Shown here one piece after another: positions 11,114 through 21,526 of a DNA stretch of 64,000 bases (the stretch's first letter is position 1; the number at the start of each line of letters is the position of its first letter). The stretch covers positions 186,001 to 250,000 of the forward strand of contig NHZP01000034.1 of NCBI GenBank assembly GCA_003313425.1, given 5' to 3'. The DNA is from Pseudopyrenochaeta lycopersici (Eukaryota > Ascomycota > Dothideomycetes > Pleosporales > Pseudopyrenochaetaceae). The notes under the pieces were generated by a model. The model saw nothing but the letters and a program-made list of their open reading frames with translations. It was not told the origin of the DNA and did not search any database. The translations under genes were made by a program, and so were the position numbers.

Positions 11114-11513
11114 TCCTCCTTGCTGGCGTCGCTAAGGTGTTCGCCTTTTTCTCAGGATCCAGACACACTGAAAACCAGTGGATGCACGTCAGCCTTGTCA
11201 CTCAAATTCTTGGGCTGTGCAACCAGCCGCACCTACCCCCCGCGCAGCCTGTTCTGACACCCTCACCATACCAAGAACAGGGCAAAGGACACCAAGTTTA
11301 GCTCGCAGTACTATCGTAGAGTCCCGTTTCCCGATGCGATTTTTCGAGCGGTGCAGCGTTCCGCTTTCCTCTCCTCTTGCTGACCTTGATCGCTAAGACA
11401 GTTAGTCTCAGCAGTCCAGCCAGTTGCCGCACTCTCTTCCTAACTGGCTGCCGTGTTGAGCCTCCCATGTCTCCTTCCTGCCACATGCGCCTACCACACA
11501 TCAATACGAAGCG
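11114..11513. other. Upstream region of the NOD-like receptor gene
   Basis: Non-coding as far as I can see. It presumably contains the promoter of the gene starting at 11514. Weak similarity to the inverted repeat continues to about 11150 and then stops. Confidence 0.5.
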
Positions 11514-14500
11514 ATGCGTCTTTTGAAGTATACAGAAGATGGAGAGCTTATTATCACCGACTTCAGCGGGCACACAAAACCTCGTTATGCGATACTTTCT
11601 CACACGTGGGGAGCGGATGCGGAGGAGGTGACATTCAACGACCTAGCCAGGAACGCTGGCAAGGACAAGCCTGGCTATACGAAGATTCGCTTCTGTGAAG
11701 AACAGGCACGGCACGATGACTTGCAATACTTCTGGATCGACACATGCTGCATTGATAAGACGGACAAGGCTGAGCTCTCCCATGCTATCCAATCTATGTT
11801 TCGCTGGTACCAAAACGCAACCAAATGCTATGTTTATCTATCAGATGTATCATCAAGGAAGAGAAAAGCCGATAATATGCCTACTGAGTCAACATGGGAG
11901 CCTGCTTTCAGGTTAAGTCGATGGTTCACCCGCGGGTGGACGCTTCAAGAGCTTCTTGCCCCGCGGATAGTCGAGTTCTTCTCTCAAGAATGGAAGAAGC
12001 TGGGTGACAAGATATCGCTAAAGTCAGAGATCCACAAAATTACAAGCATCCCACACGAAGCTCTCGAAGGAGCTCCCCTTTCCCAGTTCAGCGTCAACGA
12101 ACGGTTGCGGTGGAAAGAACACCGGGAGACCAAATACGAAGAAGATCGAGCGTACTCGCTATTAGGCATTTTCGATATCTCCCTAGCGCCTGTGTATGGC
12201 GAAGGGGCAGCGGGAGCGTTCAGAAGGCTTCATGACGAAATACACGAGCTGAGAAAATGTACTCAAGATATACGCATCTCAGATCCGCGTGACGACAAGA
12301 AGCGCATTGAGGACACCAAGGGCGGCCTGCTAGAAGACTCGTACCGCTGGATCCTTGACAACGCCAGCTTTCAGCAATGGCGCAACGACCCGCAGAGCCG
12401 ACTGCTGTGGATCAAAGGCGATCCTGGCAAGGGCAAGACGATGTTGCTCTGTGGTATCATCAACGAGCTACAGAATTCGATCGCTAAGACGGACCTTTTG
12501 TCCTACTTCTTCTGCCAGGCCACCGACTCGTGCATCAACAGCGCCACAGCTGTGTTGCGAGGCCTGCTGTACTTGTTTGTCTGTCAGCAGCCGTCGCTCC
12601 TCTCGCACTTTCGTAAGAAGTACGATCACGCGGGCAAAACCATGTTCGAGGATGCGAATGCTTGGGTTGCATTAACGGAGACCTTTGCCGACGTGCTGCG
12701 GGATCCGAGCCTCAACACTACATACCTGATCATCGACGCGCTGGATGAGTGCGTTGCTGACTTACCAAAGCTGCTCGACTTTGTTGCAAAGCAGTCATCT
12801 GCGTCTTCCCGCGTCAAGTGGATCGTCTCCAGCCGCAACTGGCCGGACATTGAGAAGCGGCTACTGCGGGCAGGTCATAAGGCGAGGCTGAGCCTGGAGC
12901 TGAATGCAGAGTCTGTGTCGACGGCTGTCTGGACCTTCATCAAACGAAAGGTGTCGCAACTAGCGCAATCAGAGAATTACGACAAGCGGACTCACGACGC
13001 CGTGCTAGAGCATTTGGCGTCGAATGCGAACGACACCTTTCTCTGGGTGGCGCTGGTGTGTGAAGACCTTCAAGCAACGGCGAAACGGAACGTAATGAAG
13101 AAGCTCAAGATGTTCCCTCCCGGACTGGATGCCCTGTATGAGCGGATGATGCAGCAGATCAGCATGTCGGACGATGCTGAACTCTGCAAGCAGCTGTTAG
13201 CGTCAATCGCGCTCGTGTACCGGCCAATCACGTTAGAGGAGCTGGCGGCCCTTGTCCAACAGCTCGAAGACATAGCCAACGACTCGGAGTTACGGGAGAT
13301 CATCAGTCTTTGCGGCTCATTCCTTACTCTGCGAGAAGAGACTGTCTACTTCGTGCATCAGTCGGCTAAGGACTTTCTTCTTGCTAGGGCAGCTGAAGAA
13401 GTATTCCCATCTGGGAGGGAGAAAGCCCATCACACCATCTTTGTTAGATCACTCGAAATCTTGTCCAGGACCTTGCAGCGAGATATGTACGGCTTAAAGG
13501 CGTCAGGATATCTTATTAAAGACGTTCAACAGCCAGACCCAGATCCTTTAGCAGCATCGCGCTACTCGTGCATCTACTGGGTTGACCATCTATGCGACTC
13601 GAGTGTCGAGTCTTCAGGGATCTACGTCGATGGTCTGCAGGATGGAGGCGCTGTTGATGTGTTCCTAAGGGAGAAGTACCTCTACTGGCTGGAAGGGCTT
13701 AATTTGTGTAAGAGCATGCCGAAGGGTGTAGTCTCCATGGCGAAACTATGGTCGCTGGTTGAGGTATGCCTTATACAAAAAAAGGTAGTTGGGTTTTAAA
13801 CATACTAATATAAGCTAGAAAAGAGGAGATACAACTACAACTACTAAGCTTGTTGAAGATGCGCGTCGATTCATTATGTATCACAAAGGGGCAATTGAGA
13901 GTAGCCCTCTTCAAGCATATGCATCTGCGCTGTTATTCAGTCCGACAGGAAGCTTAATTAAAAGGCTGTTCCAGCACGAAGAACCAAAAGGGTTCAGTAT
14001 CAAGCTGGCTATGGGAGACAGCTGGAGTGCTTGCCTGCAGACGCTCGAGGGCCATAGCAGCTCTGTCAATTCTGTGGTCTTCTCGCACGACTCGACCCGG
14101 CTGGCGTCGGCGTCAGTCGACATGACCGTCAAGATCTGGGATGCCAGCAGCGGGGCGTTCCTGCAGGCCCTCGAGGGCCATAGCTACGAGGTCACCTCCC
14201 TGGCCTTCTCGTACGACTCGACCCGGCTGGCGTCGGTGTCGAGCGACAAGACCGTCAAGATCTGGGACGCCAGCAGCGGGGCGTGCCTGCAGACCCTCGA
14301 GGACCACAGCTACTCGGTCAACTTCGTGGCCTTCTCGTACAACTCCGTGGCCTTTTCGCACGACTCGACCCGACTGGCGTCGGTGTCGAGCGACAAGACC
14401 GTCAAGATCTGGGACGCCAGCAGCGGGGCGTGCCTGCAGACCCTCAAGGGCCATAGCTACTCGGTCAACTCCGTGGCCTTCTCGCATGACTCGACCCGGC

Positions 14501-15531
14501 TGGCGTCGGCGTCATTCGACTGGACCGTCAAGATCTGGGACGCCAGCAGCGGGGTGTGCCTGCAGACCCTCGAGGGCCATAGCCGTTATGTCAACTCCGT
14601 AGCCTTCTCGCACGACTCGACCCGGCTGGCGTCGGCGTCGAGCGACAAGACCGTCAAGGTCTGGGACGCCAGCAGCGGGGCGTGCCTGCAGACCCTCGAG
14701 GGCCATAGCTACGAGGTCACCTCCCTGGCCTTCTCGCACGACTCGACCCGGCTGGCGTCGGTGTCGAGCGACAGCACCGTCAAGATCTGGGACGCCAGCA
14801 GCGGGGCGTGCCTGCAGACCCTCGAGGACCATAGCAGCTCGGTCAACTCTGTGGCCTTCTCGCACGACTCGACCCGGCTGGCGTCGGTGTCATTCGACAG
14901 TACCGTCAAGATCTGGGACGCCAACAGCGGGGCGTGCCTGCAGACCCTCGAGGACCATAGCTACTCGGTCAACTCCGTGGCCTTCTCGCACGACTCGACC
15001 CGGCTGGCGTCGGCGTCAGTCGACATGACCGTCAAGATCTGGGACGCCAGCAGCGGGGTGTGCCTGCAGGCCCTCGAGGGCCATAGCAGTTATGTCAACT
15101 CCATGGCCTTCTCGCACGACTCGACCCGGCTGGCGTCGGCGTCACACGACAGCACCGTCAAGATCTGGGACCCCAGCAGCGGCGTGTGCCTGCTGACGCT
15201 CAGTATTGGCAAGATACCCAAGCACTTATCATTCGATTCCACCAGCTCCTGTCTTTACACCGAAATTGGTTCCATTGCTATTAGCACAGAAGTTTCTAGT
15301 ATAACGAATATGGCGGAACCTCAGTGTGCCCAGTACTTGGGCGCAGGCGTTAGCTCAGACAGCACATGGATCACGCATGGCGGCGAAAACATACTCTGGG
15401 TGCCATCAGAGTATCGGGCGGCCCGCTCAACTGTGAGCGGGAAGAACGTTGGCATTGGTGTTGGATCTGGAAGAGTATGGCTATGCAAGTTTAATTTTAA
15501 CAGCTCTGTGGATGTAATTAGCAATAACTGA
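11514..15531 (+). CDS. HET-NACHT-WD40 NOD-like receptor (HNWD/HET-E type)
   Basis: Two exons, 11514-13763 and 13819-15531, give 1320 residues. The 55 bp phase-0 intron has GTATGC at its donor, tactaat as branch site and CTAG as acceptor; splicing restores the WSLVE/KRGD..KLVEDARRF continuity expected of the family. An N-terminal HET domain (AILSHTWG 26-33, FWIDTCCIDK, GWTLQELLAP) is followed by a NACHT ATPase with P-loop GDPGKGKT at about 302 and Walker B LIIDALDE at about 405. Nine WD40 repeats fill about 826-1210, then an approximately 110-residue tail. In Podospora, proteins of this architecture (HET-E, HET-D, HET-R) recognise non-self partners through hypervariable WD repeats and trigger incompatibility cell death through HET. 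That role is inferred here from architecture only. The gene is intact and flanked by inverted repeats; a relic paralogue lies at 3267-4935. Confidence 0.93.
14044..15198 (+). repeat. Nine tandem 126 bp WD40-coding repeats
   Basis: The units start at 14044, 14170, 14296, 14443, 14569, 14695, 14821, 14947 and 15073. All are 126 bp except the third, which is 147 bp because of a 21 bp internal duplication (VAFSYNS inserted before VAFSHDS). The units are almost identical. Differences concentrate at codons just after the GHS motif (SSS, SYE, SYS, SRY, SSY) and around the strand before TVKIWD (VDM, SDK, FDW, SDS, FDS, HDS). This is the pattern of concerted evolution with selected variable positions known from fungal HNWD genes. 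Confidence 0.95.
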
Positions 15532-15757
15532 CAAGGATTGAACTTGTTTTCTATACTTTATGCTGTGTTTCTATTATAATTCTATTTTATAAGGGGGACG
15601 AGGATGCACTTGAATATATATGCTATATATTTTCCACGTAGTAGCTTCGAAACGTCAAAGTTGGTGACAAGGTAAAATACAAGTACCTGTGAGAAATCGC
15701 CACCCTTAGCTCTTGACATAATGCGGGCGAACGCCTTGACTGCACTAACAGGAATAA

Positions 15758-16146
15758 GGGCCGACCCGCTCCTGCCACAGGGTTGCCATGAACGTCTAGA
15801 ATGGATGGCGTTGGGAAGAGATATAACGATCGTTTCCGGTGACAGAGAACGGCATGCAGCCCCTAGATAGTGAAGTGCCTTGCCTGGGCTTGAGACATGG
15901 GCACATGGTGAGCCTAATTAGGTCTTTCGTTCGGTCAGCGGAGGGAACAACAGTGGGTTCCGGGGCTGGAGGGCGAGGAAGCTATCGAGGTCATCGTGCG
16001 TTGGACCGCATCTCAATGTGCGTAGGATAACTGTGTTGACCGCTTCGACGCTGGAAACACGTTGGCTGACTGACAAGCGCCGTGGCCGTGCGCATCTTGG
16101 CACTGCTCCCAATCCCAAGCCAGATTTAATCATAAACGGGCAATGT
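15758..16146 (-). repeat. Right arm of the inverted repeat flanking the NOD-like receptor gene
   Basis: Reverse complement of 10345-10605 joined to about 10980-11113, with only scattered substitutions. It lacks the roughly 375 bp segment seen in the left arm. It begins about 225 bp after the receptor stop codon. A 71-residue minus-strand frame (15918-16133) is identical to the last 71 residues of the copia-containing ORF, which simply reflects the duplication. Confidence 0.8.
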
Positions 16147-16732
16147 TATGTCACTTTTGACAAGAATTGCTCTGATTGGAGGGTTTTTAACGAAAGTACA
16201 GGTCTGGGTGGTGATCGCGCATGAATCCGCGCCTAGATCAGCCCTCACGGCTAATCATGGCTCCTAAGTGTTTCTATTGGATCCTTAGATGTATACGAAA
16301 GCTGCGCATGTGTTGCGATAGATGGAAATGATGGTGGTGGCTCTGGGTTGGGGGAGGTTCGTTATTGCTATGAAGAAGGTCTCCTCGCGGATCGGAAGGG
16401 CAAGCGACTATGCGACTGTAATTTTTGTACAGATGCACATGGATAGGTTCAGGGGTCATCTTAATATGTAGGGGAAGAGGAATTTCAGATTATTAACGCG
16501 CGTACAGATTTTTGTATTGCTGCAAAGTCTAAGTACCTACGATTTTGTCCGTTACGGCGGTTGTTCCGTTACGAAGGGATGCACGTTAATATATTTTATA
16601 AATTTTTTTTAATATAGCTTTAAAGCTTATATTATAGATCCTTAGTTTTAAATAACTAGGTAAATATATAATTTATTTATAATATTATACTATATTTAAT
16701 AAAGTTATATAGAAACTTTTTTAGGTGATATA
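16147..16732. other. AT-rich intergenic stretch with a dispersed-repeat fragment
   Basis: No gene seen. Positions 16468-16577 share a diverged segment with 36424-36508 (gattattaacgcg and tgttccgttacgaaggga in both). From about 16575 to 16730 the sequence is very rich in A and T, as expected of heavily RIP-mutated DNA, and ends at the pogo insertion. Confidence 0.6.
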
Positions 16733-16777
16733 ACGTCAAGCACCACCGAACCCACCACCCCACCGAACCCACCGAAA
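16733..16777 (+). repeat. Left terminal inverted repeat of the pogo element
   Basis: 45 bp, a perfect inverted match to 18534-18578. It contains repeated caccgaaccc-like units, typical of multiple transposase contact sites. Confidence 0.95.
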
Positions 16778-16812
16778 TCTGCCAAGACCACTACACAACT
16801 CATCAACGCGTA

Positions 16813-18510
16813 ATGGCTGAGCAACGCAACACGCTTTTAGTTCAACATGAAGGGAGACTACAGCTTGCTCTTCAAAGTTACAATCTTGGCCAATTTAAAT
16901 CCTATACAGCTGCTGCCAAAGCCTTTAACGTGAAGCGCCCAACCCTTACTGAACGCGCCCGCGGGGTACCATTTCGACTCGAAACACCACCTAACAGCCG
17001 TATCCTTACTACTACTGAAGAACACTCAATCGTCGAGTGTATTCTTGATCTCGATGCAAGAGGCTTTCCACCTACACTGTCAGAGGTGGCGGATATGGCG
17101 GATCACATACTAGGAGCGCGGGGTGCAGAGAAGGTGGGCAAGAATTGGACTGAGAGATTTGTGGCGCGTACAGAGAAGCTTAAAACGGCTTTTAATCGAG
17201 CAAAGGACCGTCAGAGGATACTGAGGGAAGACCCTGAAGAGATAAACGCGTGGTTTACACGCGTTCAGGACACAATGGAGCAGTATGGCGTCCACCCAGA
17301 TGATGTGCACAACTTTGATGAAACTGGCTTTCAGATGGGAATTGCTAGCTCATCAAAGGTTGTTACTGGTTCTGAAAGGCGTGCGCGGCCTGAGCTCGTC
17401 CAGGCAGGCAATCGGGAGTGGGTTACAGCTATTGCGAGCATCTGCGCTGCTGGGTACTCCACCCCACCTTTTCTCATCCTCAAAGGGAAAGTTCACCTCT
17501 CAGCGTGGTACAAGGAGGTGGATATCCCGCGCAATTGGAAGGTCTCAGTCTCTAATAATGGCTGGACAAACAACGTGCTTGGTCTTGAGTGGTTAAAGCA
17601 CTTTGACAAGCATACAAAGGAGCGTATGGTAGGGGCACACAGGCTCCTCCTTTTGGACGGCCATGAGAGCCACCAGAGCTGGGATTTCAAGCAATACTGC
17701 CTTGACAACAAGATCCTTACGCTCTGTATGCCGTCACACTCGTCACACATCCTTCAGCCGCTTGATGTAGTTTGTTTCTCCCCTCTAAAGCGCATATACG
17801 GTCAACGCGTTAGAGACTTGGCACGGAAGCGCGTCTTCCATATCAGCAAGGAAGGCTTTCTACCAGCCTTTAAAGACGCGTACGAACGCGTTTTTACAGA
17901 GGCTAACTGCAAAGCAGCCTTTGAGGCGTCAGGACTTGTTCCTATAAACCCTGATCGAGTGATTGATCGCCTTAATGTACGTATCCGTACCCCGCCTCAA
18001 GCCCCACCACTAGAGACGCCGTGGCAATCAAAGACTCCAAGCAATTCGTTCGAATTTAGCTCTCAATCAAAGCTAGTATTGAGTAAATTTACTCGATCGC
18101 CTAGTACAGCCCAGGAGGCGTATGAGCAGCTTGTTAGAGGCGGTGATAGTCTGTTAGTTCAGTTTAACCTTCAAGCTTCCCGTATTAAGGAGCTTGAAGA
18201 GCAATTAGCAGTGCAAACTGCACGGAAATCGCGTAAAAGGAAGCAGATCCAGAAGGGAGGTACATTAGAGTATGGGGCTGGAGCAGAGTTGAGTATTACT
18301 GGATCGTTGAGTAATAATCCAGTAAAAAAGGCGCGTACACAGGACGATCGAGTAGGGCCTCAACGAGCTGCTCGGCGCTGTGGGAACTGTGGAGAGACTG
18401 GCCACAACAAAACAACGTGTAGAAAACGTCCAGACGATTCAGAAGAGTCAGAGGCAAGCACTTATTGCACAGCTAGTCTTGTTGATAGTGATAGTTCTAA
18501 TGATGAATGA
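16813..18510 (+). CDS. Fot1/pogo-type DDE transposase with C-terminal zinc knuckle
   Basis: 565 residues; the ATG at 16813 is 36 bp inside the left inverted repeat. The N-terminal psq-like helix-turn-helix (about 15-60) is followed by a CENP-B-type DNA-binding region (about 65-140; GKNWTERFVAR). The DDE domain has NFDETG (Asp169), LLLDGHESH (Asp282) and QPLDVVCFSPLK (Asp318). The last two are separated by 35 residues, the DD35D spacing of the Fot1/pogo family. A coiled-coil-like segment (about 435-470) precedes a CCHC knuckle, CGNCGETGHNKTTC (523-536). It should cut and paste the element at TA sites. All catalytic residues are present and no stop interrupts the gene. Confidence 0.93.
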   Translation: MAEQRNTLLVQHEGRLQLALQSYNLGQFKSYTAAAKAFNVKRPTLTERARGVPFRLETPPNSRILTTTEEHSIVECILDLDARGFPPTLSEVADMADHILGARGAEKVGKNWTERFVARTEKLKTAFNRAKDRQRILREDPEEINAWFTRVQDTMEQYGVHPDDVHNFDETGFQMGIASSSKVVTGSERRARPELVQAGNREWVTAIASICAAGYSTPPFLILKGKVHLSAWYKEVDIPRNWKVSVSNNGWTNNVLGLEWLKHFDKHTKERMVGAHRLLLLDGHESHQSWDFKQYCLDNKILTLCMPSHSSHILQPLDVVCFSPLKRIYGQRVRDLARKRVFHISKEGFLPAFKDAYERVFTEANCKAAFEASGLVPINPDRVIDRLNVRIRTPPQAPPLETPWQSKTPSNSFEFSSQSKLVLSKFTRSPSTAQEAYEQLVRGGDSLLVQFNLQASRIKELEEQLAVQTARKSRKRKQIQKGGTLEYGAGAELSITGSLSNNPVKKARTQDDRVGPQRAARRCGNCGETGHNKTTCRKRPDDSEESEASTYCTASLVDSDSSNDE

Positions 18511-18533
18511 GCTGAGTTGGTAGCGCCAAGCAT

Positions 18534-18578
18534 TTTCGGTGGGTTCGGTGGGGTGGTGGGTTCGGTGGTGCTTGACGT
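18534..18578 (-). repeat. Right terminal inverted repeat of the pogo element
   Basis: 45 bp, a perfect inverted match to 16733-16777. It is followed by the TA target duplication at 18579-18580. Confidence 0.95.
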
Positions 18579-18580
18579 TA

Positions 18581-19030
18581 TACCATCTTGCCGGCAAAGT
18601 CAATTGCGGGCGAGTCTCTTCGTCGTGCCTCACCCACCATTAATAACTAGAGCAGAAATCATACTCACTGAATCGAGCTGAACTCTCATCCAGCGGAGGC
18701 AGCTGCCACCGATGACGGCGCTGTTACATTCGCTATACATATGCAGCTATTATGTAATTTGAACACTAAGTAATAGAGATCACCTCGCACTCATCTCCCT
18801 CCTTCCTCCTTTCCTCCTCCTTTCCTCCTCTCTTATTCCTTGCTCTCAAGAGAGATTACCCCTCATAAGTTACTTAGGTGATGACACTATGGTCATGAAT
18901 TCGATGATTGCAAGTGCACTTGAGTTCCGGAAGCTTCTCATAGAATGTTGTAGTGGCAAAACGATTCTCATCGACCACATATTCCTTACAGGTACAACGG
19001 GAACAATTTCCGGGCTAGTTTACGCATTAC
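18581..19030. other. Intergenic stretch with a pyrimidine tract
   Basis: No gene seen. Positions 18787-18845 form a CT-rich tract built of cctcctttc units, probably just a low-complexity tract downstream of the convergent ligase gene. Confidence 0.6.
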
Positions 19031-21526
19031 CTATCCGTTTGTTGCAAGGCATAAGGAACTGACCATTTGGTGCTCCATCTCACTCGTCACTTCTTGGAGA
19101 GTAAATGAAGTTGCTATACGCCCTTGCTGTCGGTCATGACTTCTTGCGAACGCTTCTGCTGCGGGCTCAGTCACTGAAGAGTTAGCGGACAGCGTGACCG
19201 ATGAGTCTTCATGGAAAGAAGAAAGGCTTGTACACATCAACGTAGCAGGGGATTGCTGCATGTCCTCAGCATCTGTCGGAGTAATAAGCGGTACCTTAGC
19301 TCGTTTGACAGTCAGTAGATAATCCTCTAAGAGGAGCTTCCGCTTCAATGGCTGAATGAAACTATCATCCAAAGGTAAACAATCCTCTTTTACCTTTCCC
19401 TTTCCCATTTCTTGCTCTTCACTCTCCCTTTTCTCTAGGCCACCACTAGAGCTGGTTGTGCGATTCATGGAAATTATCGGGTAGTCTGGATTAGAGTATG
19501 TTTGTTTTAGCTTCTCGAGCCAATTTCTGTTCTCGCTCTCGATCTCCTGTGACGTTTCCATGCTCTTCCTTGCTAATTCTTGCAGCTCGCCAAAGCTAAC
19601 CGTATCCTTGAACGTACGGTCCCGATGGATCTTCTGCACCCGAGGAAATCGCAGAGTATAATAGCTGGTATCGGCCGGTTTATCAAAGCCAGCACCCATT
19701 ACATCCGCGACGAAGGGTCACTTAAACAAGTCGGTTGGCCAAGGCAGATTCCCTCGTCCTAACCTGACGTCGAGCTCGGGGGTGGAGAGAGAAAAAAGTG
19801 TTTCTTGAAAGTATCCAAGTCTGTTGAGAAAAAGAATATCCTCTTTGGCCATACCGTGCCGGCCTACCTTGTCGATGACGCGAAATATCGGCTTGACGTC
19901 AAGAAGGCAAACCTGGTCCTTGTTCTCTAGGCATCCAATATAGAATGATGTCCACCGCAACTTCCCCATCCCAAGTTCTTGTTCGTCCATCGGATCGCGG
20001 CGGCCACCCACGATAGCAAAATCAGCGGTGTCTCCTAGCCCTTGGATGTAGTCTTTCTTTAACTTGATGAATCTATTCCTTCCAGAGAATGAGTAGTAAG
20101 GTTCATCTCGTCCCTTCAGCACCAGGCCTTCCCATCTCTGTATAATGGCTCGAGAGAATGCCTCGCGAAGTTGTTCGGGGGCATGGAGAGAAGAGAAATC
20201 GATGTTCTCGCGGCTGCCGATGGCCGCTCGGCCGGGAATACAGTGGACTAGTGAGCAAAGTCGCTGCCGGCGCGCATCGTGAGTATATGTTATATAGGAG
20301 GTGTTACCGTGTATCAGCAAATCATAAAACATGATCATAAGGTGCTCATTAGTATTGGCGGGTGAGTCTTCCCGAGTTCCAAGGAATCGGCCGGATCGTG
20401 GCACATGCTTGCGGATCTTATGGAAGGGTTCAATCCGCTCGCTGTGATCGTTCCAGACTAGTAGCTCTCCCTCCAGAATGCATTGCTCCTTGATCTTGCA
20501 CTCTGCCGAGTCGAGCCTCAAGCAATCTCGCAGCACGTCATGCAGGCCTGCCCGATCTTCTGTCGAATCTCTTCCGCTTTTGGAGAAGATTTTGATGCAA
20601 TTCCTTCCCTTATTCAGGTCAATGTGCACTTGACAGTACTCACCATCGTACTTTCGCTCAACACTTATGCGTCTACCCTTTGCTAGTTGACAGCAATGGT
20701 TGATGCTTCTGGCCTTGTCATGCGCTGTTCGTGTAATCATAACTCCAATTTGAGGCTTTAACAAAGGTGCGGCTTTGTCTTTGAGTGAGGGTTCGACAGC
20801 TATCGTTGGCCGGGCGGGCATCCGCCGTATGGAGGTTCCAGACAACATCCTTACGGCAGCCTCGAAAGAATTTTGGAAGCCCAGGACATTAGGTAAAAGG
20901 AAATGGAACTTTTGCATCGCCAGTGTTTCCGGGATCTGCACTGGTCTATAGGACTTTAGGATCATACGGACCATCCACTTCGCTTCAGAGCTGTATAATC
21001 TTCGAAATATTCTCGCCAACACGTCATAAGTCCGAATCGGTTCCTTGTATTTGGCTTCCACCCTCTGCCTCAGCTCTGTGGATGAGAAGGGTGACCTGGC
21101 TGCAACCCGGTCTAGAGTTTCGTCAAGCTCTTCTAGAGTCACGCTTGAACCGTGTCTGCCTTCTGCATCCGTTGCAGACATCAAGCGCTCGACACAAGAC
21201 GCAAAGTCGGCACCATCTCTGGCCTTCCAACTTTGTAATTGCTTTAAACGTGTCTCACCGAGCCCTTGGGCTTGCTTAATAATTGATTCGAGGCGATTTT
21301 CCCGCAGATCGAAGACACGGTCTGCCCTCCGCTCTGGAAATAGACATGATAAGAAGGCAATGGCTCCTTGTCCTTCTCGCGGAATGATTGCATCATGCTT
21401 GTTGAACCAGGAACCAACTATTTCGGGGTTGGAACTCAGGGTATCACGCGTTTTTGATGATTTTCTGGCACAGTTTGGTTCCAATTCGTTGAGGAGGTCG
21501 CATAGGATGCTAAAGTTAAAGGGCAT
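19031..21526 (-). pseudogene. ATP-dependent DNA ligase, interrupted by one in-frame TGA
   Basis: The frame starts at ATG 21526 and reads 602 codons to a TGA at 19720-19718. It then continues in the same frame for 228 more codons to 19031. The first half is a DNA_ligase_A_N-like helical domain (about 1-240). The adenylation domain follows with ERKYDGEYCQV, whose lysine would be the AMP-carrying residue. Other nucleotidyltransferase motifs are EGELLVW, FYDLLIHG, EGLVLKG and FIKLKKDY. The OB-fold side continues across the TGA: WPTDLFK, stop, PFVADVMGAGFDKP..YYTLRFPR. Without the TGA the product would be 831 residues, similar to the accessory ATP ligases of filamentous ascomycetes. No splice pair removes the TGA. 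Either this is a young pseudogene, or the TGA (followed by C) is read through, or the truncated protein alone is made. Confidence 0.8.

Larger units (their letters stand above)
16733..18578 (+). mobile_element. Complete Fot1/pogo-type transposon
   Basis: The 1846 bp element is bounded by 45 bp inverted repeats (16733-16777 and 18534-18578) that are identical over their whole length and begin ACGTCAAGCACC. Both ends are flanked by TA (16731-16732 and 18579-18580), within TATA on both sides. This is the expected TA target duplication. The single internal gene is open over 565 codons. Identical ends plus an intact gene and no RIP-like stops suggest a recent insertion, possibly an active copy. 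Confidence 0.93.

Noticed and set aside
13764..13875. Reading the receptor as two genes because of the stop at 13797-13799
   Set aside because: A 55 bp intron with good donor, branch and acceptor joins the halves in frame and restores the family architecture.
14113..14924. Long minus-strand and alternative-frame ORFs across the WD repeats
   Set aside because: Shadows of the GC-rich 126 bp coding repeat; they repeat with the same period and have no independent signature.
14044..15198. CRISPR-like regular repeats
   Set aside because: Units are coding WD40 repeats of 126 bp without spacers, in a eukaryotic genome.
15918..16133. Conserved 71-residue minus-strand protein identical to the end of the copia ORF
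   Set aside because: Identity is due to the inverted DNA repeat; the left copy is only a read-through of the copia frame.
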